Part shown: positions 14,693 through 23,907 of the stretch, one piece after another | Numbering within the stretch: the first letter of the stretch is position 1 | How the letters are laid out: every line of letters starts with the position of its first letter | Assembly (NCBI GenBank): GCA_944390965.1 | Contig: CALXRW010000015.1 | Span: 1 to 36,993 of the forward strand | Reading direction: 5' to 3' | Source: an uncultured Clostridia bacterium | Lineage (GTDB): Bacteria > Bacillota > Clostridia > TANB77 > CAG-508 | Length of the DNA stretch: 36,993 nucleotides | The notes under the pieces: model-generated | Database searches by the model: none | The model's input: only the letters and a program-made list of their open reading frames with translations | What the model was told of the DNA's origin: nothing | Program-made: the position numbers and the translations under genes

Positions 14693-14781
14693 TAGAAATT
14701 TAAAAAAAAGTGAAAAAATTGTGTAATGTTATAATTAATGTGAAATAAAAAGGATAGAGTGGTGGTAAGAGAAAAATAGGA

Positions 14782-14810
14782 ATTGATATTATGTAAATAA
14801 TTTGATATAA
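14782..14810 (+). promoter_or_regulatory. Promoter of the 74-residue membrane protein
   Basis: TTGATA (14782-14787), 17 bp, TATAAT (14805-14810), followed by AAGGAGG before the ATG at 14843. Confidence 0.85.
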
Positions 14811-14842
14811 TAGAATTATCATCCAATAAGGAGGAAAAGAAG

Positions 14843-15067
14843 ATGTTGAGGGCAGAAACGGCAATTACTATCTTTCTTGGAATTATAATAATTCTAGTTT
14901 CCATGATTTTATGGAGAGTAATAATAATTCTGGGAAGGAAAATCTTCGAGGCGACGGCAAGCTTTTTTTGCTTGTTTGATCTTGACCGGGCATCTTCCAG
15001 GATGCTCTCAGCTATTTTCTGGACAGGACTAGGTATGTGTGTTATAGCACATTTATTGTGCTTTTGA
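14843..15067 (+). CDS. Small membrane protein, unknown function
   Basis: The 74-residue protein has two hydrophobic segments (about 8-30 and 56-74) joined by an amphipathic linker with FDLDRASSRML. AAGGAGG precedes the ATG. It is monocistronic, with a promoter at 14782 and a terminator at 15079. The middle of the gene is clearly richer in GC than the surroundings and contains a CAAGC-T7-GCTTG inverted repeat (14958-14974). I do not recognise the family. The composition and self-contained unit suggest a recent arrival. Confidence 0.65.
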   Translation: MLRAETAITIFLGIIIILVSMILWRVIIILGRKIFEATASFFCLFDLDRASSRMLSAIFWTGLGMCVIAHLLCF

Positions 15068-15078
15068 CGTACATACTA

Positions 15079-15117
15079 GAAAAACGCTAGGATTTATTCC
15101 AAGCGTTTTTCTTTTTT
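15079..15117 (+). terminator. Rho-independent terminator
   Basis: GAAAAACGCT (15079-15088) pairs with AGCGTTTTTC (15102-15111), followed by TTTTTT. Confidence 0.9.
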
Positions 15118-15129
15118 AAGAGGATAAAA

Positions 15130-15381
15130 TTAAGCTAAGTTTTTCTTAATGGTATCAAAAGCAAAACCGCAAATAATAAATTGTACAGCAACCATAAGAC
15201 TAGCTTTAAATAATAATAAACCAGAATAATATAAATCAAAAGAAATAGGGTTTAGTTCATAAGTAATTAAAACAAAAGAAGAAAGACAGCCAATAAATAA
15301 AGATACTAAAAAACCGTATTTCATGATTTTTACAATATTTTTTTCTAAATTTTTAATTTTATGTATTAATATTTGAATCAT
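15130..15381 (-). CDS. Small membrane protein, unknown function
   Basis: The 83-residue protein has an N-terminal amphipathic, basic region and two hydrophobic segments (about 24-42 and 53-75). The ATG at 15381 is preceded by AAGAAGGA at useful spacing; another ATG two codons upstream abuts the same site, and a longer frame to 15441 has no ribosome binding site. It is convergent with the gene at 14843 and divergent from rny. I cannot assign a family. Confidence 0.6.
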   Translation of the reverse strand: MIQILIHKIKNLEKNIVKIMKYGFLVSLFIGCLSSFVLITYELNPISFDLYYSGLLLFKASLMVAVQFIICGFAFDTIKKNLA

Positions 15382-15504
15382 AAACATTCCTTCTTTTTTT
15401 AAATCTATTTTTATGTTAACATAAAAATACAGAAAAAGCAAAGGAAATTTTTCCCAGTATAATGGGAAAGAGTTGAAGAGGACAATTTTTTTTCAAAATA
15501 TATC

Positions 15505-15533
15505 TTGACAGTTTACAATAATATGTATAAAAT
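15505..15533 (+). promoter_or_regulatory. Promoter of rny
   Basis: TTGACA (15505-15510), 17 bp, TAAAAT (15528-15533), giving a leader of about 80 nt. Confidence 0.75.
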
Positions 15534-15619
15534 ATAATAGTAAGTTAAAATATATTCTAAAAAATTAGTTATATATATTTATCTGTACATTGAAAATTTA
15601 ATTTAAAGAGGTGGATGAA

Positions 15620-17170
15620 ATGTCAGGAAATGAAATTTTAATCATAGTAGCCACCTTTCTTGTCTCATTTGCAATTGGAATTGTTAGCGGAGTAGCTTTT
15701 AGAAAAAAAATTGCAGAATCTAAAATAGAGAGCGCAGAAAATGAAGCAAAAAGAGTATTGGAAAATGCCAATATAGAAGCTGAGAATAAAAGAAAAGAAG
15801 AAATATTCAAAGCGAAGGAAGAAATACTAAAAGCAAGAAATGAATTAGATCAAGAGATTAAAGAAAGAAGAGGCGAAATTGGATTACAAGAAAAAAGAAT
15901 GATTCAGAAGGAAGAAAACCTTGAAAGAAGAGGAGCAACTTTTGAAAAAAGAGAAAAAGAATTAGAAAGTAAACATCAGGAATTAGAAGCACAAAAAAGC
16001 TTATTAGAAGAAACAATGAATAAGCAAATGACAGAACTACAAAGGATTTCTGGATTATCAAGGGAAGAAGCCAAGAAACAGTTGTTATCTGAGTTAGAAA
16101 AACAGATAACAGATGAAAAAGCAGCTTTAATTAAAGAGTTGGATGCAAAGGCAAAAGAAGATGCAATTAAAAATGCAAGAGAAATTGTAAGTTCTGCTAT
16201 TCAAAAATGTGCAGCAGACCATACATCAGAAACCACAGTTTCTGTAGTTGCACTTCCAAACGATGATATGAAAGGTAGAATTATCGGTAGAGAAGGAAGG
16301 AATATTAAAGCATTAGAAACTTTAACGGGAATTGACTTGATTATAGATGACACTCCAGAAGCCGTTATATTATCAGGATTTGATCCATTAAGAAGAGAAG
16401 TAGCTAAAATTGCTCTAGAGAAATTAATTGATGATGGAAGAATTCATCCTGCAAAAATTGAAGAAATGGTTGAAAAGGCAAAAGAAGAGGTAGAAAGCTA
16501 CATCAAATCTGAAGGAGAAAGAGCAATGCTAGAAACAGGAGTAAATGGTTTAAACCAAGATTTAGTAAGATTAATTGGAAAACTAAAATACAGGACAAGC
16601 TATGGTCAAAACGTGTTAAACCATTCTATTGAAGTTTCTAATCTAGCGAGAATTATGGCAGAAGAGATAGGTGCAGATGCTAAAGTAGCTAGGCGTGCAG
16701 GATTATTACATGACATTGGTAAGGCATTAGATCATGATATGGAAGGAACTCACGTACAAATTGGAGTAGATGTATTAAAAAAATATAAAGAAAATGAAGC
16801 TGTTATTCATGCTGTACAAGCACACCATAATGATGTAGAACCAAGGACAATAGAAGCAATTTTAGTACAAGCAGCAGATGCAATTTCTGCATCAAGACCA
16901 GGGGCTAGAAGAGAAACATTAGAAACATACATTAAAAGATTAGAAAATCTAGAAGCAATTGCAGATTCATTTGATGGCGTGGAAAAATCTTTTGCAATAC
17001 AAGCAGGAAGAGAAATAAGATTAATTGTAAAACCAGAAAAAGTATCAGACAGCCAAATGGTAATTATGGCAAGAGATGTAGCAAAACAAATTGAAGATCA
17101 AATGGAATATCCAGGACAAATCAAAGTAAATGTAGTAAGAGAAACAAGAGCAATAGAATATGCAAAATAA
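15620..17170 (+). CDS. rny: Ribonuclease Y
   Basis: Membrane-anchored endoribonuclease that initiates mRNA decay in Firmicutes. The 516-residue protein has one N-terminal transmembrane helix (about 4-25), a long charged coiled coil (about 30-190), a KH domain with [15 protein letters not shown], and an HD domain with GLLHDIGKA (H near 364) and [13 protein letters not shown]. Length is standard. I chose ATG 15620, five bases after AGAGGTGG; the GTG at 15611 lies within that site. YmdB, a known partner, is encoded next. Confidence 0.97.
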   Translation: MSGNEILIIVATFLVSFAIGIVSGVAFRKKIAESKIESAENEAKRVLENANIEAENKRKEEIFKAKEEILKARNELDQEIKERRGEIGLQEKRMIQKEENLERRGATFEKREKELESKHQELEAQKSLLEETMNKQMTELQRISGLSREEAKKQLLSELEKQITDEKAALIKELDAKAKEDAIKNAREIVSSAIQKCAADHTSETTVSVVALPNDDMKGRIIGREGRNIKALETLTGIDLIIDDTPEAVILSGFDPLRREVAKIALEKLIDDGRIHPAKIEEMVEKAKEEVESYIKSEGERAMLETGVNGLNQDLVRLIGKLKYRTSYGQNVLNHSIEVSNLARIMAEEIGADAKVARRAGLLHDIGKALDHDMEGTHVQIGVDVLKKYKENEAVIHAVQAHHNDVEPRTIEAILVQAADAISASRPGARRETLETYIKRLENLEAIADSFDGVEKSFAIQAGREIRLIVKPEKVSDSQMVIMARDVAKQIEDQMEYPGQIKVNVVRETRAIEYAK

Positions 17171-17198
17171 GAAACAATAAACTAACCTTGTTGTATAT

Positions 17199-17233
17199 AG
17201 AAAAGGACTAGTGACAAACACTAGTCTTTTTCT
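17199..17233 (+). terminator. Terminator after rny
   Basis: A 15-bp stem, 17199-17213 with 17219-17233 (AGAAAAGGACTAGTG and its partner, one G:U), with the T-run forming part of the right arm. Confidence 0.85.
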
Positions 17234-17325
17234 GTGCAATCATTTTTAAAATATTGACAAGCGAAAATAAATTATAATAGAATAAATAAGAAAATGTAAA
17301 AGAAGCTGAAAGGAAGAGATATACG

Positions 17326-18096
17326 ATGAAAATTTTAATGGTAGGAGATATTGTAGGAAGTGTGGGCTTAAACAAACTAAAGGAGGAATTACCTAAAATC
17401 AAACAACAAAATCAAATTGATTTTATTATAGCAAATGGTGAAAATATTGCAGAAGGTATGGGAATTACTGAAAAAGATTTTAAGGAATTGAAAAAAATAG
17501 GAGTAAATGTTATAACATTGGGAAACCATACTTGGGCAAAAAAAGATGTATTTAAAATTATTGAAGAAGATAGTATCATTAGACCTGCTAATTACGTTAA
17601 AAATATTCCAGGACATGGATATGGTATTTTTAATTGGAATGACAAAAAAATTGCTGTTATGAGTTTGATGGGAAGAGTAGATATAAATGTATTATCTGAA
17701 AATCCTTTTATTGTCGCAGATAATATAATACAGAAATTAAATAAAGAAGCAGATATTATAATTGTAGATTTTCACGCAGAAGCGACAGCAGAAAAAATTG
17801 CTATGTTATATCATTTAGATGGAAGGGTAAATGCAATTGTTGGAACTCATACACATGTACAAACAGCAGATGAAAGAGTAACAGAAAAAGGAACAGCTTA
17901 TATAACAGATGTAGGTATGACTGGACCTAAAAATTCTGTAATAGGAATGGAAGTAGAAGCATCCATAAAAAGATTTTTAACCTCTTTGCCAGAAAGATAT
18001 AAAGTAGCTGTAGGAGAGGCAATATTAAATTGTTGTATGATAGAAGTTGATGTCGATAATTGTAAAACAAAAAATATAATCAGAATTAATAATTAA
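17326..18096 (+). CDS. ymdB: YmdB-family metallophosphoesterase
   Basis: The 256-residue protein matches the YmdB family, which in Bacillus has 2',3'-cyclic-nucleotide phosphodiesterase activity and influences biofilm and sporulation decisions together with RNase Y. Di-metal site residues are visible: D8 in MVGDIVG, E39-N40 in NGEN, GNHTW (66-70), the histidine in VDFHAEATAEK, and GTHTHVQTAD. Length is typical. AAGGAAGAG precedes the ATG. It sits between rny and spoVS, an order I recall as common in sporulating Firmicutes. Confidence 0.95.
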   Translation: MKILMVGDIVGSVGLNKLKEELPKIKQQNQIDFIIANGENIAEGMGITEKDFKELKKIGVNVITLGNHTWAKKDVFKIIEEDSIIRPANYVKNIPGHGYGIFNWNDKKIAVMSLMGRVDINVLSENPFIVADNIIQKLNKEADIIIVDFHAEATAEKIAMLYHLDGRVNAIVGTHTHVQTADERVTEKGTAYITDVGMTGPKNSVIGMEVEASIKRFLTSLPERYKVAVGEAILNCCMIEVDVDNCKTKNIIRINN

Positions 18097-18232
18097 AAAA
18101 TGTTGAAAAATAAGTAATTTGAGAGATGAAAAATTTCCTTTTTTTAGGAAAAACTCTAGACTTTTTTTGGAAAATATATTATAAATATATTCGTAACCAA
18201 TGTTAAAAAATAAAAAAAGTAGGAGGAAAAAA

Positions 18233-18496
18233 ATGGAAGTTTTAAAAATTTCATCAAAATCAAACCCAAATTCAGTAGCAGGAGCAATAGCAGGCTTAGT
18301 AAAAGAGACAAACAAAGCTGAAATGCAAGCAATTGGTGCAGGTGCGCTAAATCAAGCTATTAAGGCAGTAGCTATTGCAAGAGGATTTGTAGCACCGGCA
18401 GGCGTAGATTTAATTTGTATACCGGCATTTGCAGAAGTTCAGGTAGAAGGCGAAGACAGAACAGGAATTAAATTAATCGTGGAATCTAGAAAATAA
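18233..18496 (+). CDS. spoVS: Stage V sporulation protein S
   Basis: The 87-residue protein is a small Alba-like regulator needed for late sporulation and coat assembly in Bacillus. It shows the very conserved SpoVS sequence KISSKSNPNSVAGAIAGLV at the N-terminus and the segments IGAGALNQAIKA and ARGFVAPAGVDL. The ATG at 18233 follows AGGAGG by six bases; the frame extending back to 18200 lacks a site. A terminator follows at 18518. Confidence 0.97.
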   Translation: MEVLKISSKSNPNSVAGAIAGLVKETNKAEMQAIGAGALNQAIKAVAIARGFVAPAGVDLICIPAFAEVQVEGEDRTGIKLIVESRK

Positions 18497-18517
18497 AAAT
18501 AAATTGAATAGAAAATA

Positions 18518-18558
18518 AAAATGTTGAATTAAGCTAAATCAAGCAAACTCAACATTTT
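18518..18558 (+). terminator. Terminator after spoVS
   Basis: AAAATGTTGA (18518-18527) pairs with TCAACATTTT (18549-18558), followed by more T residues. Confidence 0.8.
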
Positions 18559-18571
18559 TTTTATTTTTCTA

Positions 18572-18600
18572 TTGCAAGTTATAAAAAGTTAATGTATGAT
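18572..18600 (+). promoter_or_regulatory. Promoter with very short leader
   Basis: TTGCAA (18572-18577), 17 bp, TATGAT (18595-18600). Transcription would begin near 18607, only about 11 nt before the TTG start at 18618. Confidence 0.65.
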
Positions 18601-18617
18601 GATACGGGGTGAAAAAA

Positions 18618-20207
18618 TTGAAAGCAAATCTTTTTCAGATTATATTTATCATAATTGTAATCATATTGATTATTGTAGCTGTTGCTACTATTTATCAAAG
18701 AGAAACAGAAAAAGAACAGCAAATAAGTGAACAAACAGTTGCAGAACAAGAGATATACCAAGATATTAGGTTAGGAATTGCACAATATGATACTATTAAC
18801 CCTCTTATTAGTAATAATAAATATGTTCAAGAAATAAGTAGAATGATATATGAACCACTTTTGAGAATAACAGAAGATTACAAAATAGAAAATTGTTTAG
18901 CACAAGAATGTTCTAAAACATCAGATACTACTTATCTAATAAAATTAAAAGAGAATATAAAATGGCATGATGGAGAAAACTTTGATGCAACAGATGTTAA
19001 ATTTACAGTAGATAAATTAAAAAGTGGGGAAGTAAATTCCATTTATGTGCAAAACGTAAAGGATATTTCACAACTAGAAATCATTGATGAACAAACTATT
19101 AAAATTACTTTATGGAAGACAGTTCCCTTTTTTGAATATAACCTTATTTTCCCAATATTAGCAGAACATCAATATATAACGGAAAACTTTGTAAGTTCTA
19201 CTGTAAATCCAGCAGGAACAGGTATGTATAAAATTAGTGAAGTTACAACTTCAGGAATAAAACTTGTTAAAAATGAACAATATTGGGAACCGAAAGAATT
19301 TAAAACCCAAGAAATTAAAATTAATTTCTATTCCTCTGTGGGGGAATTATATAATGCCTTTAAACTGGGAAATATTGACCTTATTAGTACCAATAATATC
19401 AATTTAGATCAACATATAGGAACAATTGGATTTTATAAAAAAGAATATAAAGGAAGAGAATATGAAATGCTTGCTCTTAATACAGAAAATAAAGTATTGC
19501 AAAATAAAGAAGTAAGACAAGCTATTGGATATGCAATTGACAAAACTAATATTGTTGCTAATGTATTTGGAAATGAATATTATACGGCGGATTTTCCTCT
19601 TGATTATGGAAATTGGTTATACAATGGACTTACATCACCTCAGAATTATCAACTAGACTTAGCAAAACAAATATTAACAGAAAATGGCTGGGAAAACAAA
19701 TATGGAACTTGGCAAAAATATATAGATTATTATACAAGAAGAACCAATTTTACCTTGGTTGTTAATTCCAATAATAGTACTCATGTTTCTGTTGCAGAAG
19801 CAATAAAAGAACAATTAGAAAATTTGGGAATGAGAATTACATTAAGAAAAGCATCAGAATCACAATATCGAAATTATTTAGAAAATAAAAATTATGATAT
19901 GATAATGATAGGAATGAACTCAGCTTTAAATCCAAATATGAACACTTTTTTTGGAGAAAATAACTATGCCAAATTTAAAAACGAAGAAATGAATACGATA
20001 CTAAACGAAGTGCAAAATATAGCAGATGAAAATTTGCTAAAAGAAAAATATACGAGGATGGCACAAATATATTGGGACGAAGTCCCTTATATTGGTTTGT
20101 ATCGAAATAAAAGCACGGTTGTATGTAGCCAAAATTTAATGGGAAACATAACTCCTAATTGGTATAACATATTTTATCATATAAATGAATGGTCACGTTC
20201 AAAATAG
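18618..20207 (+). CDS. Membrane-anchored extracellular solute-binding protein, family 5 (peptide/nickel type)
   Basis: The 529-residue protein resembles the binding components of oligopeptide ABC importers: IRLGIAQYDTINPLISNNKY near the mature N-terminus, WHDGENFDATDVKFTVDKL, and AIGYAIDKTNIVANVFG. The N-terminus is a hydrophobic helix (about 5-27) without a lipobox cysteine, so it is probably held by an uncleaved anchor. TTG 18618 follows GGGGTG; a GTG at 18609 is the alternative start. No permease or ATPase genes are adjacent, so the transporter partner is elsewhere or absent. The ligand is unknown. Confidence 0.85.
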   Translation: MKANLFQIIFIIIVIILIIVAVATIYQRETEKEQQISEQTVAEQEIYQDIRLGIAQYDTINPLISNNKYVQEISRMIYEPLLRITEDYKIENCLAQECSKTSDTTYLIKLKENIKWHDGENFDATDVKFTVDKLKSGEVNSIYVQNVKDISQLEIIDEQTIKITLWKTVPFFEYNLIFPILAEHQYITENFVSSTVNPAGTGMYKISEVTTSGIKLVKNEQYWEPKEFKTQEIKINFYSSVGELYNAFKLGNIDLISTNNINLDQHIGTIGFYKKEYKGREYEMLALNTENKVLQNKEVRQAIGYAIDKTNIVANVFGNEYYTADFPLDYGNWLYNGLTSPQNYQLDLAKQILTENGWENKYGTWQKYIDYYTRRTNFTLVVNSNNSTHVSVAEAIKEQLENLGMRITLRKASESQYRNYLENKNYDMIMIGMNSALNPNMNTFFGENNYAKFKNEEMNTILNEVQNIADENLLKEKYTRMAQIYWDEVPYIGLYRNKSTVVCSQNLMGNITPNWYNIFYHINEWSRSK

Positions 20208-20298
20208 ATTCTTATAGGGTAATTTATAAAAATAGTTGAGAAAATTTAAATGGATTATTAAATAAAGAAATTGTTAAAATAGAAAGGAAGTAAGAAAT

Positions 20299-20982
20299 AT
20301 GAGAGGAAAATTATTTGTAATAGAAGGAACAGATGGAAGTGGAAAACAAACACAATTTCAAAAATTACAGGAGAGATTGGAACAAGAGAAGGTAGAATAT
20401 AAAACAATTGCTTTCCCTAATTATGATAGTCCATCATCATCACTAGTAAAAATGTATCTATCTGGGGAATTTGGAGAAAATGCAAAAGAAATTAGCCCAT
20501 ATATTGCCTCCACTTTTTTCGCAGCAGATAGATATGCTACCTATAAAAAAGAACTAGAGAATTATTACGAGGCAGGAGGAATTATTCTAGCAGACCGTTA
20601 TACAACAGCTAATATGGTTCATCAGGCAGGAAAAATAGAGGATAAAAAAGAAAGAGAAAAATTTTTAAACTGGTTAATGGATTTTGAATTTAATTTATAT
20701 GGGATTCCGAAACCAACTGAGGTTTTTTTCTTAAATATGCCACCAGAATATGCTCTAAAATTAATTGAAAATAGAGAAAATAAATTTACACATAACACAG
20801 AAAAAGATATTCATGAAAGAGACAAAAATCACATAATAGATAGCTATCATGCAGCTTGTGATGTTATGAAGCAGTATGGATGGTTTGAAGTAGAATGTGT
20901 TAAAAATGGAGAAATTAGGACAATTGAGGATATTCATGAACAAATTTATCAAGAATTTAAAAAATTTATAAAAAACACTTGA
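20299..20982 (+). CDS. tmk: Thymidylate kinase
   Basis: Phosphorylates dTMP to dTDP. The 227-residue protein has the P-loop GTDGSGKQT (10-18), the DRY motif in ILADRYTTANMVHQAGK, and FAADRYATYKKE before it. A lid region with IENRENKFTHNTEKDIHERD lies near 155-175. It is slightly longer than the usual ~210 residues. AAAGGAAG precedes the ATG. The recA promoter overlaps its stop codon. Confidence 0.92.
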   Translation: MRGKLFVIEGTDGSGKQTQFQKLQERLEQEKVEYKTIAFPNYDSPSSSLVKMYLSGEFGENAKEISPYIASTFFAADRYATYKKELENYYEAGGIILADRYTTANMVHQAGKIEDKKEREKFLNWLMDFEFNLYGIPKPTEVFFLNMPPEYALKLIENRENKFTHNTEKDIHERDKNHIIDSYHAACDVMKQYGWFEVECVKNGEIRTIEDIHEQIYQEFKKFIKNT

Positions 20983-21025
20983 CAAAAAAAAATAAAGCTA
21001 TATAATAATACCAAACAAACGTTTT
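20979..21025 (+). promoter_or_regulatory. recA promoter with candidate LexA operator
   Basis: TTGACA (20979-20984), 16 bp, TATAAT (21001-21006); the -35 overlaps the tmk stop. Just downstream, CAAAC-AAAC-GTTTT (21012-21025) resembles the Gram-positive LexA box CGAAC-N4-GTTCG with three differences. Confidence 0.6.
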
Positions 21026-21043
21026 AATATTTAGGAGGTAAAT

Positions 21044-22087
21044 ATGAGTATAGAAAATTCAGAAAAAGCAAAAGCACTAGAAATGGCAATGGGGCAAATT
21101 GAGAAACAATTTGGTAAAGGCTCTGTTATGAAATTAGGAGAAGTTAGTAGTATGAATGTGGAAGCAATTCCAACAGGTGCTCTAAGTTTAGATATTGCAT
21201 TAGGAATTGGTGGCATTCCAAAGGGAAGAATTATAGAGGTGTTTGGACCAGAATCTTCTGGTAAAACCACATTGGCTTTACATGTAATTGCAGAATGCCA
21301 AAAAATGGGAGGAGAGGCAGCTTTTATAGATGCAGAACATGCATTAGACCCAGTTTATGCTAAAAATTTAGGAGTAGATATAGATAATTTAATTGTTTCA
21401 CAACCAGATACAGGGGAACAAGCACTAGAAATTGCAGAAGCACTAGTAAGAAGTGGTGCTATTGATATTATTGTAGTAGACTCTGTAGCAGCTTTAGTAC
21501 CAAAAGCTGAAATTGATGGAGAAATGGGAGACGCTCATGTTGGTCTACAAGCAAGATTAATGTCACAAGCACTAAGAAAATTAGCAGGAGTTATTAATAA
21601 ATCAAATGCAACAATTATCTTTATTAACCAATTAAGAGAAAAAGTTGGAATTATGTTTGGAAATCCAGAAACAACACCAGGAGGTAGAGCATTAAAATTC
21701 TACGCATCTGTAAGATTAGATATTAGAAAAGTAGAAAATATAAAAGTAGATGGAGAAGTACTAGGAAATAGAGCAAAAGTAAAAGTTGTTAAAAATAAGG
21801 TAGCACCACCATTTAGAGAAGCAGAATTTGATATTATTTATGGAAAAGGAATATCAAAAGAAGGAAATATCTTAGACATTGGTGTTAACTTAGATATTAT
21901 TGAAAAAAGTGGTGCATGGTTTAGTTACAAGGGAGAAAAAATAGGCCAAGGAAGAGAAAAGGTAAAAGAATTCTTAGCTAAAAATCCAGAAATCGCAAAA
22001 GAAATAGAAGAAAAAATAAGAGCAAACTTTAACCAAGCATTTGAAAAAAGTTTAGGAGATATGGAAGAAGTTTCAGAAGAAGAATAA
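21044..22087 (+). CDS. recA: Recombinase RecA
   Basis: Catalyses homologous strand exchange and triggers LexA cleavage. The 347-residue protein has [10 protein letters not shown] near the N-terminus, Walker A GPESSGKT (68-75), the [19 protein letters not shown] segment, [20 protein letters not shown] covering loop L2, and an acidic C-terminal tail. TAGGAGG lies seven bases before the ATG. The partner regulator recX follows after a ~580-bp repeat array. Confidence 0.99.
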   Translation: MSIENSEKAKALEMAMGQIEKQFGKGSVMKLGEVSSMNVEAIPTGALSLDIALGIGGIPKGRIIEVFGPESSGKTTLALHVIAECQKMGGEAAFIDAEHALDPVYAKNLGVDIDNLIVSQPDTGEQALEIAEALVRSGAIDIIVVDSVAALVPKAEIDGEMGDAHVGLQARLMSQALRKLAGVINKSNATIIFINQLREKVGIMFGNPETTPGGRALKFYASVRLDIRKVENIKVDGEVLGNRAKVKVVKNKVAPPFREAEFDIIYGKGISKEGNILDIGVNLDIIEKSGAWFSYKGEKIGQGREKVKEFLAKNPEIAKEIEEKIRANFNQAFEKSLGDMEEVSEEE

Positions 22088-22094
22088 TTTGTAT

Positions 22095-22595
22095 GTAGAG
22101 GTCGCCGCCTTCGGCGACCCACACTACGAAGCAATACCAGCCTAAGAAATTATTAATCATTCATCATTAATTATTCACTATTCATTAAAGAAAATCGGAG
22201 ATGTTGCAAACTCAAATTAATGAATAATGAATAGTGAATAATGAATAATTAGCGTGTAGGGGTCGTCGCCTTCGGCGACCCGCACTACGAAGCAATACCA
22301 GTCTAAGAAATTATTAATCATTCATTATTAATTATTCACTATTCATTAAAGAAAATCAGAAATGTTGTAAACTCAAATTAATGAATAATGAAAAATGAAT
22401 GGTAAATAATGAATAATTTATACGTAGGGGTCGCCGCGACATAAGCGACCCGCACTACGAAGCAATACCAGTCTAAGAAATTATTAATCATTCATTATTA
22501 ATTATTCACTATTCATTAAAGAAAATCAGAAATGTTGTAAACCCAAATTAATGAATAATGAAGAATGAATAGTGAAAAATGAATAATTTTTATAC
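22095..22595. repeat. Three composite tandem repeat units (161, 168 and 172 bp)
   Basis: Units start at 22095, 22256 and 22424. Each has a GC-rich hairpin (unit 1: GGTCGCCG-CCTT-CGGCGACC, 22100-22119), the block ACTACGAAGCAATACCAG, and a long AT-rich inverted repeat built from ATTATTCACTATTCATTAA and its complement TTAATGAATAATGAATAGTG. Unit 3 has an altered GC hairpin (GGTCGC/GCGACC with a larger loop). No coding frame runs across the array. It occupies most of the 578-bp recA-recX gap. Confidence 0.9.
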
Positions 22596-22636
22596 GTAGG
22601 GGCTTGTCTTGACAAGCCCGATTTTCAGTAAATTAC
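22596..22636. repeat. Variant GTAGGGGC hairpin at the array's right end
   Basis: GGGCTTGTC-TT-GACAAGCCC (22600-22619) preceded by GTAG and followed by CG...AAATTAC. It has the frame of the 13074 and 36928 repeats but a different stem sequence, and it replaces the fourth array hairpin. Confidence 0.7.
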
Positions 22637-22665
22637 AAAATTTTATCATGTAATGGAGAAAAAAG

Positions 22666-23106
22666 ATGGAAGAAGAATTTGACAAACTAAAAACAAAAGT
22701 ATTAAAATACATATTATACAAAAAAAGGACAAAAAATGAAATTTTACAAAAATTTTCAAATGAAAATCAAGAAATATTAGAAGAAATAATTTCTTACTTA
22801 GAAGAAGCGGGGTACATTAATGAACAAGAATACATTGAAAAAAGTATAAGAGAATTTATGAACTTAAAAAACTTATCTTTACAAGAAATTCAATATAAAT
22901 TATTAGCAAAAGGATTAGAAAAAGAAAAAATCGAAGATTATATTTCTGAACATAAAGAAGAACTAAACGAATATGAAATAAAATCTGCTAAAAAAATCAT
23001 ACAAAAAAAACAATCAATACAAGAAATAGAAGAAATAACAGAATATTTAAGAAAAAAAGGTTATCGTAAACAAATGATACAAAAGGCAATAGAAGATGAA
23101 GAATAA
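22666..23106 (+). CDS. recX: Regulatory protein RecX
   Basis: Modulates RecA filaments by direct binding. The 146-residue, highly charged, all-helical protein shows RecX three-helix repeats: KVLKYILYKKRTKNEILQK, IISYLEEAGYINEQEYIEK, and LKNLSLQEIQYKLLAKGLEKEKIEDYI. It is at the short end of the family. GGAG lies seven bases before the ATG. It is downstream of recA as usual but separated by the repeat array, so transcription from recA is uncertain. Confidence 0.9.
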   Translation: MEEEFDKLKTKVLKYILYKKRTKNEILQKFSNENQEILEEIISYLEEAGYINEQEYIEKSIREFMNLKNLSLQEIQYKLLAKGLEKEKIEDYISEHKEELNEYEIKSAKKIIQKKQSIQEIEEITEYLRKKGYRKQMIQKAIEDEE

Positions 23107-23123
23107 AAGGGAGTCATAGTAAA

Positions 23124-23870
23124 ATGGAACAAATACTTACTTTAGAAACAAAAAAATACGAAATTAAGCTTGAAAACTTCGAAGGCCCACTAGACCTATT
23201 ATGCCATCTAGTAGACAAAAATAAAATGGATATTTATCAAGTAAACATTAGTAAAATAACAGATCAATATATGGAATATATTAAACAAATGGAAGAACAA
23301 AAGTTAGAAGTAACAAGTGAATTCATCATTATGGCTTCTACTTTATTATACATAAAATCAAAAGGATTGCTTCCAAATGAAGTGGAGGAAGAAGCCGAAC
23401 TAACAGAAGAAGAGTTAGTAAGAAGGATTATTGAATATAAAAAATATAAAGAAATTGCCAAAAAACTTAGAGAATATTATGAAATTAATTGTAAAAGATT
23501 CTATAAACTTCCGGAACTAATTGAGTTACCGAAACAAAAAATAGAAAAGACATATCAAATACAAGATATTTCTACTAAATATGAAATGCTATGGAAGAGA
23601 AATGAAGAAAAGATGAATCAAAATGCAAATAATATTGAAAAAATAAAGGTATTAGAACAATATACTGTAGCTAGTAAAGTAAAGCAAATGTTTAAAGAAT
23701 TATTAAAAAAACCAAGATTTATTTTCAATAAACTATTTTCCATAAACCAATGCCCAAAAGAAGAAGTGGTAACTGCTTTTAGTGGATTATTGGAACTAAC
23801 CAGAAGAAACAAAGTTGTTGCTAACCAAGAAAAAACATTTGGCGAAATTGTGGTAGAAAAGAAAAAATAA
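23124..23870 (+). CDS. scpA: Segregation and condensation protein A
   Basis: Kleisin subunit that bridges SMC heads with ScpB in chromosome condensation. The 248-residue protein has the signature YEIKLENFEGPLDLLCHLVD at the N-terminus, followed by DIYQVNISKITDQYMEYI and FIIMASTLLYIKSKGLLP, then a charged linker and a C-terminal winged-helix part. It starts 17 bp after recX. The usual neighbour scpB does not follow; the next gene is rpsT on the other strand. Confidence 0.96.
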   Translation: MEQILTLETKKYEIKLENFEGPLDLLCHLVDKNKMDIYQVNISKITDQYMEYIKQMEEQKLEVTSEFIIMASTLLYIKSKGLLPNEVEEEAELTEEELVRRIIEYKKYKEIAKKLREYYEINCKRFYKLPELIELPKQKIEKTYQIQDISTKYEMLWKRNEEKMNQNANNIEKIKVLEQYTVASKVKQMFKELLKKPRFIFNKLFSINQCPKEEVVTAFSGLLELTRRNKVVANQEKTFGEIVVEKKK

Positions 23871-23872
23871 AT

Positions 23873-23907
23873 AAAAAATATCCCTCCATCTATGAGGGAT
23901 ATTTTTT
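23873..23907. terminator. Bidirectional terminator scpA/rpsT
   Basis: AAAAAATATCCCTC-type arm (23873-23886) pairs with GAGGGATATTTTTT (23894-23907). A/T runs on both sides suit both strands. Confidence 0.92.

Noticed and set aside
17254-17278. TTGACA...TATAAT promoter for ymdB
   Set aside because: The spacer is only 13 bp, too short for a normal sigma-A promoter; ymdB probably has a different start site or a shifted -10, so no promoter is called.
22095-22636. CRISPR array
   Set aside because: Units are 160-172 bp and nearly identical throughout, with no short repeats separated by unique spacers and no cas genes.
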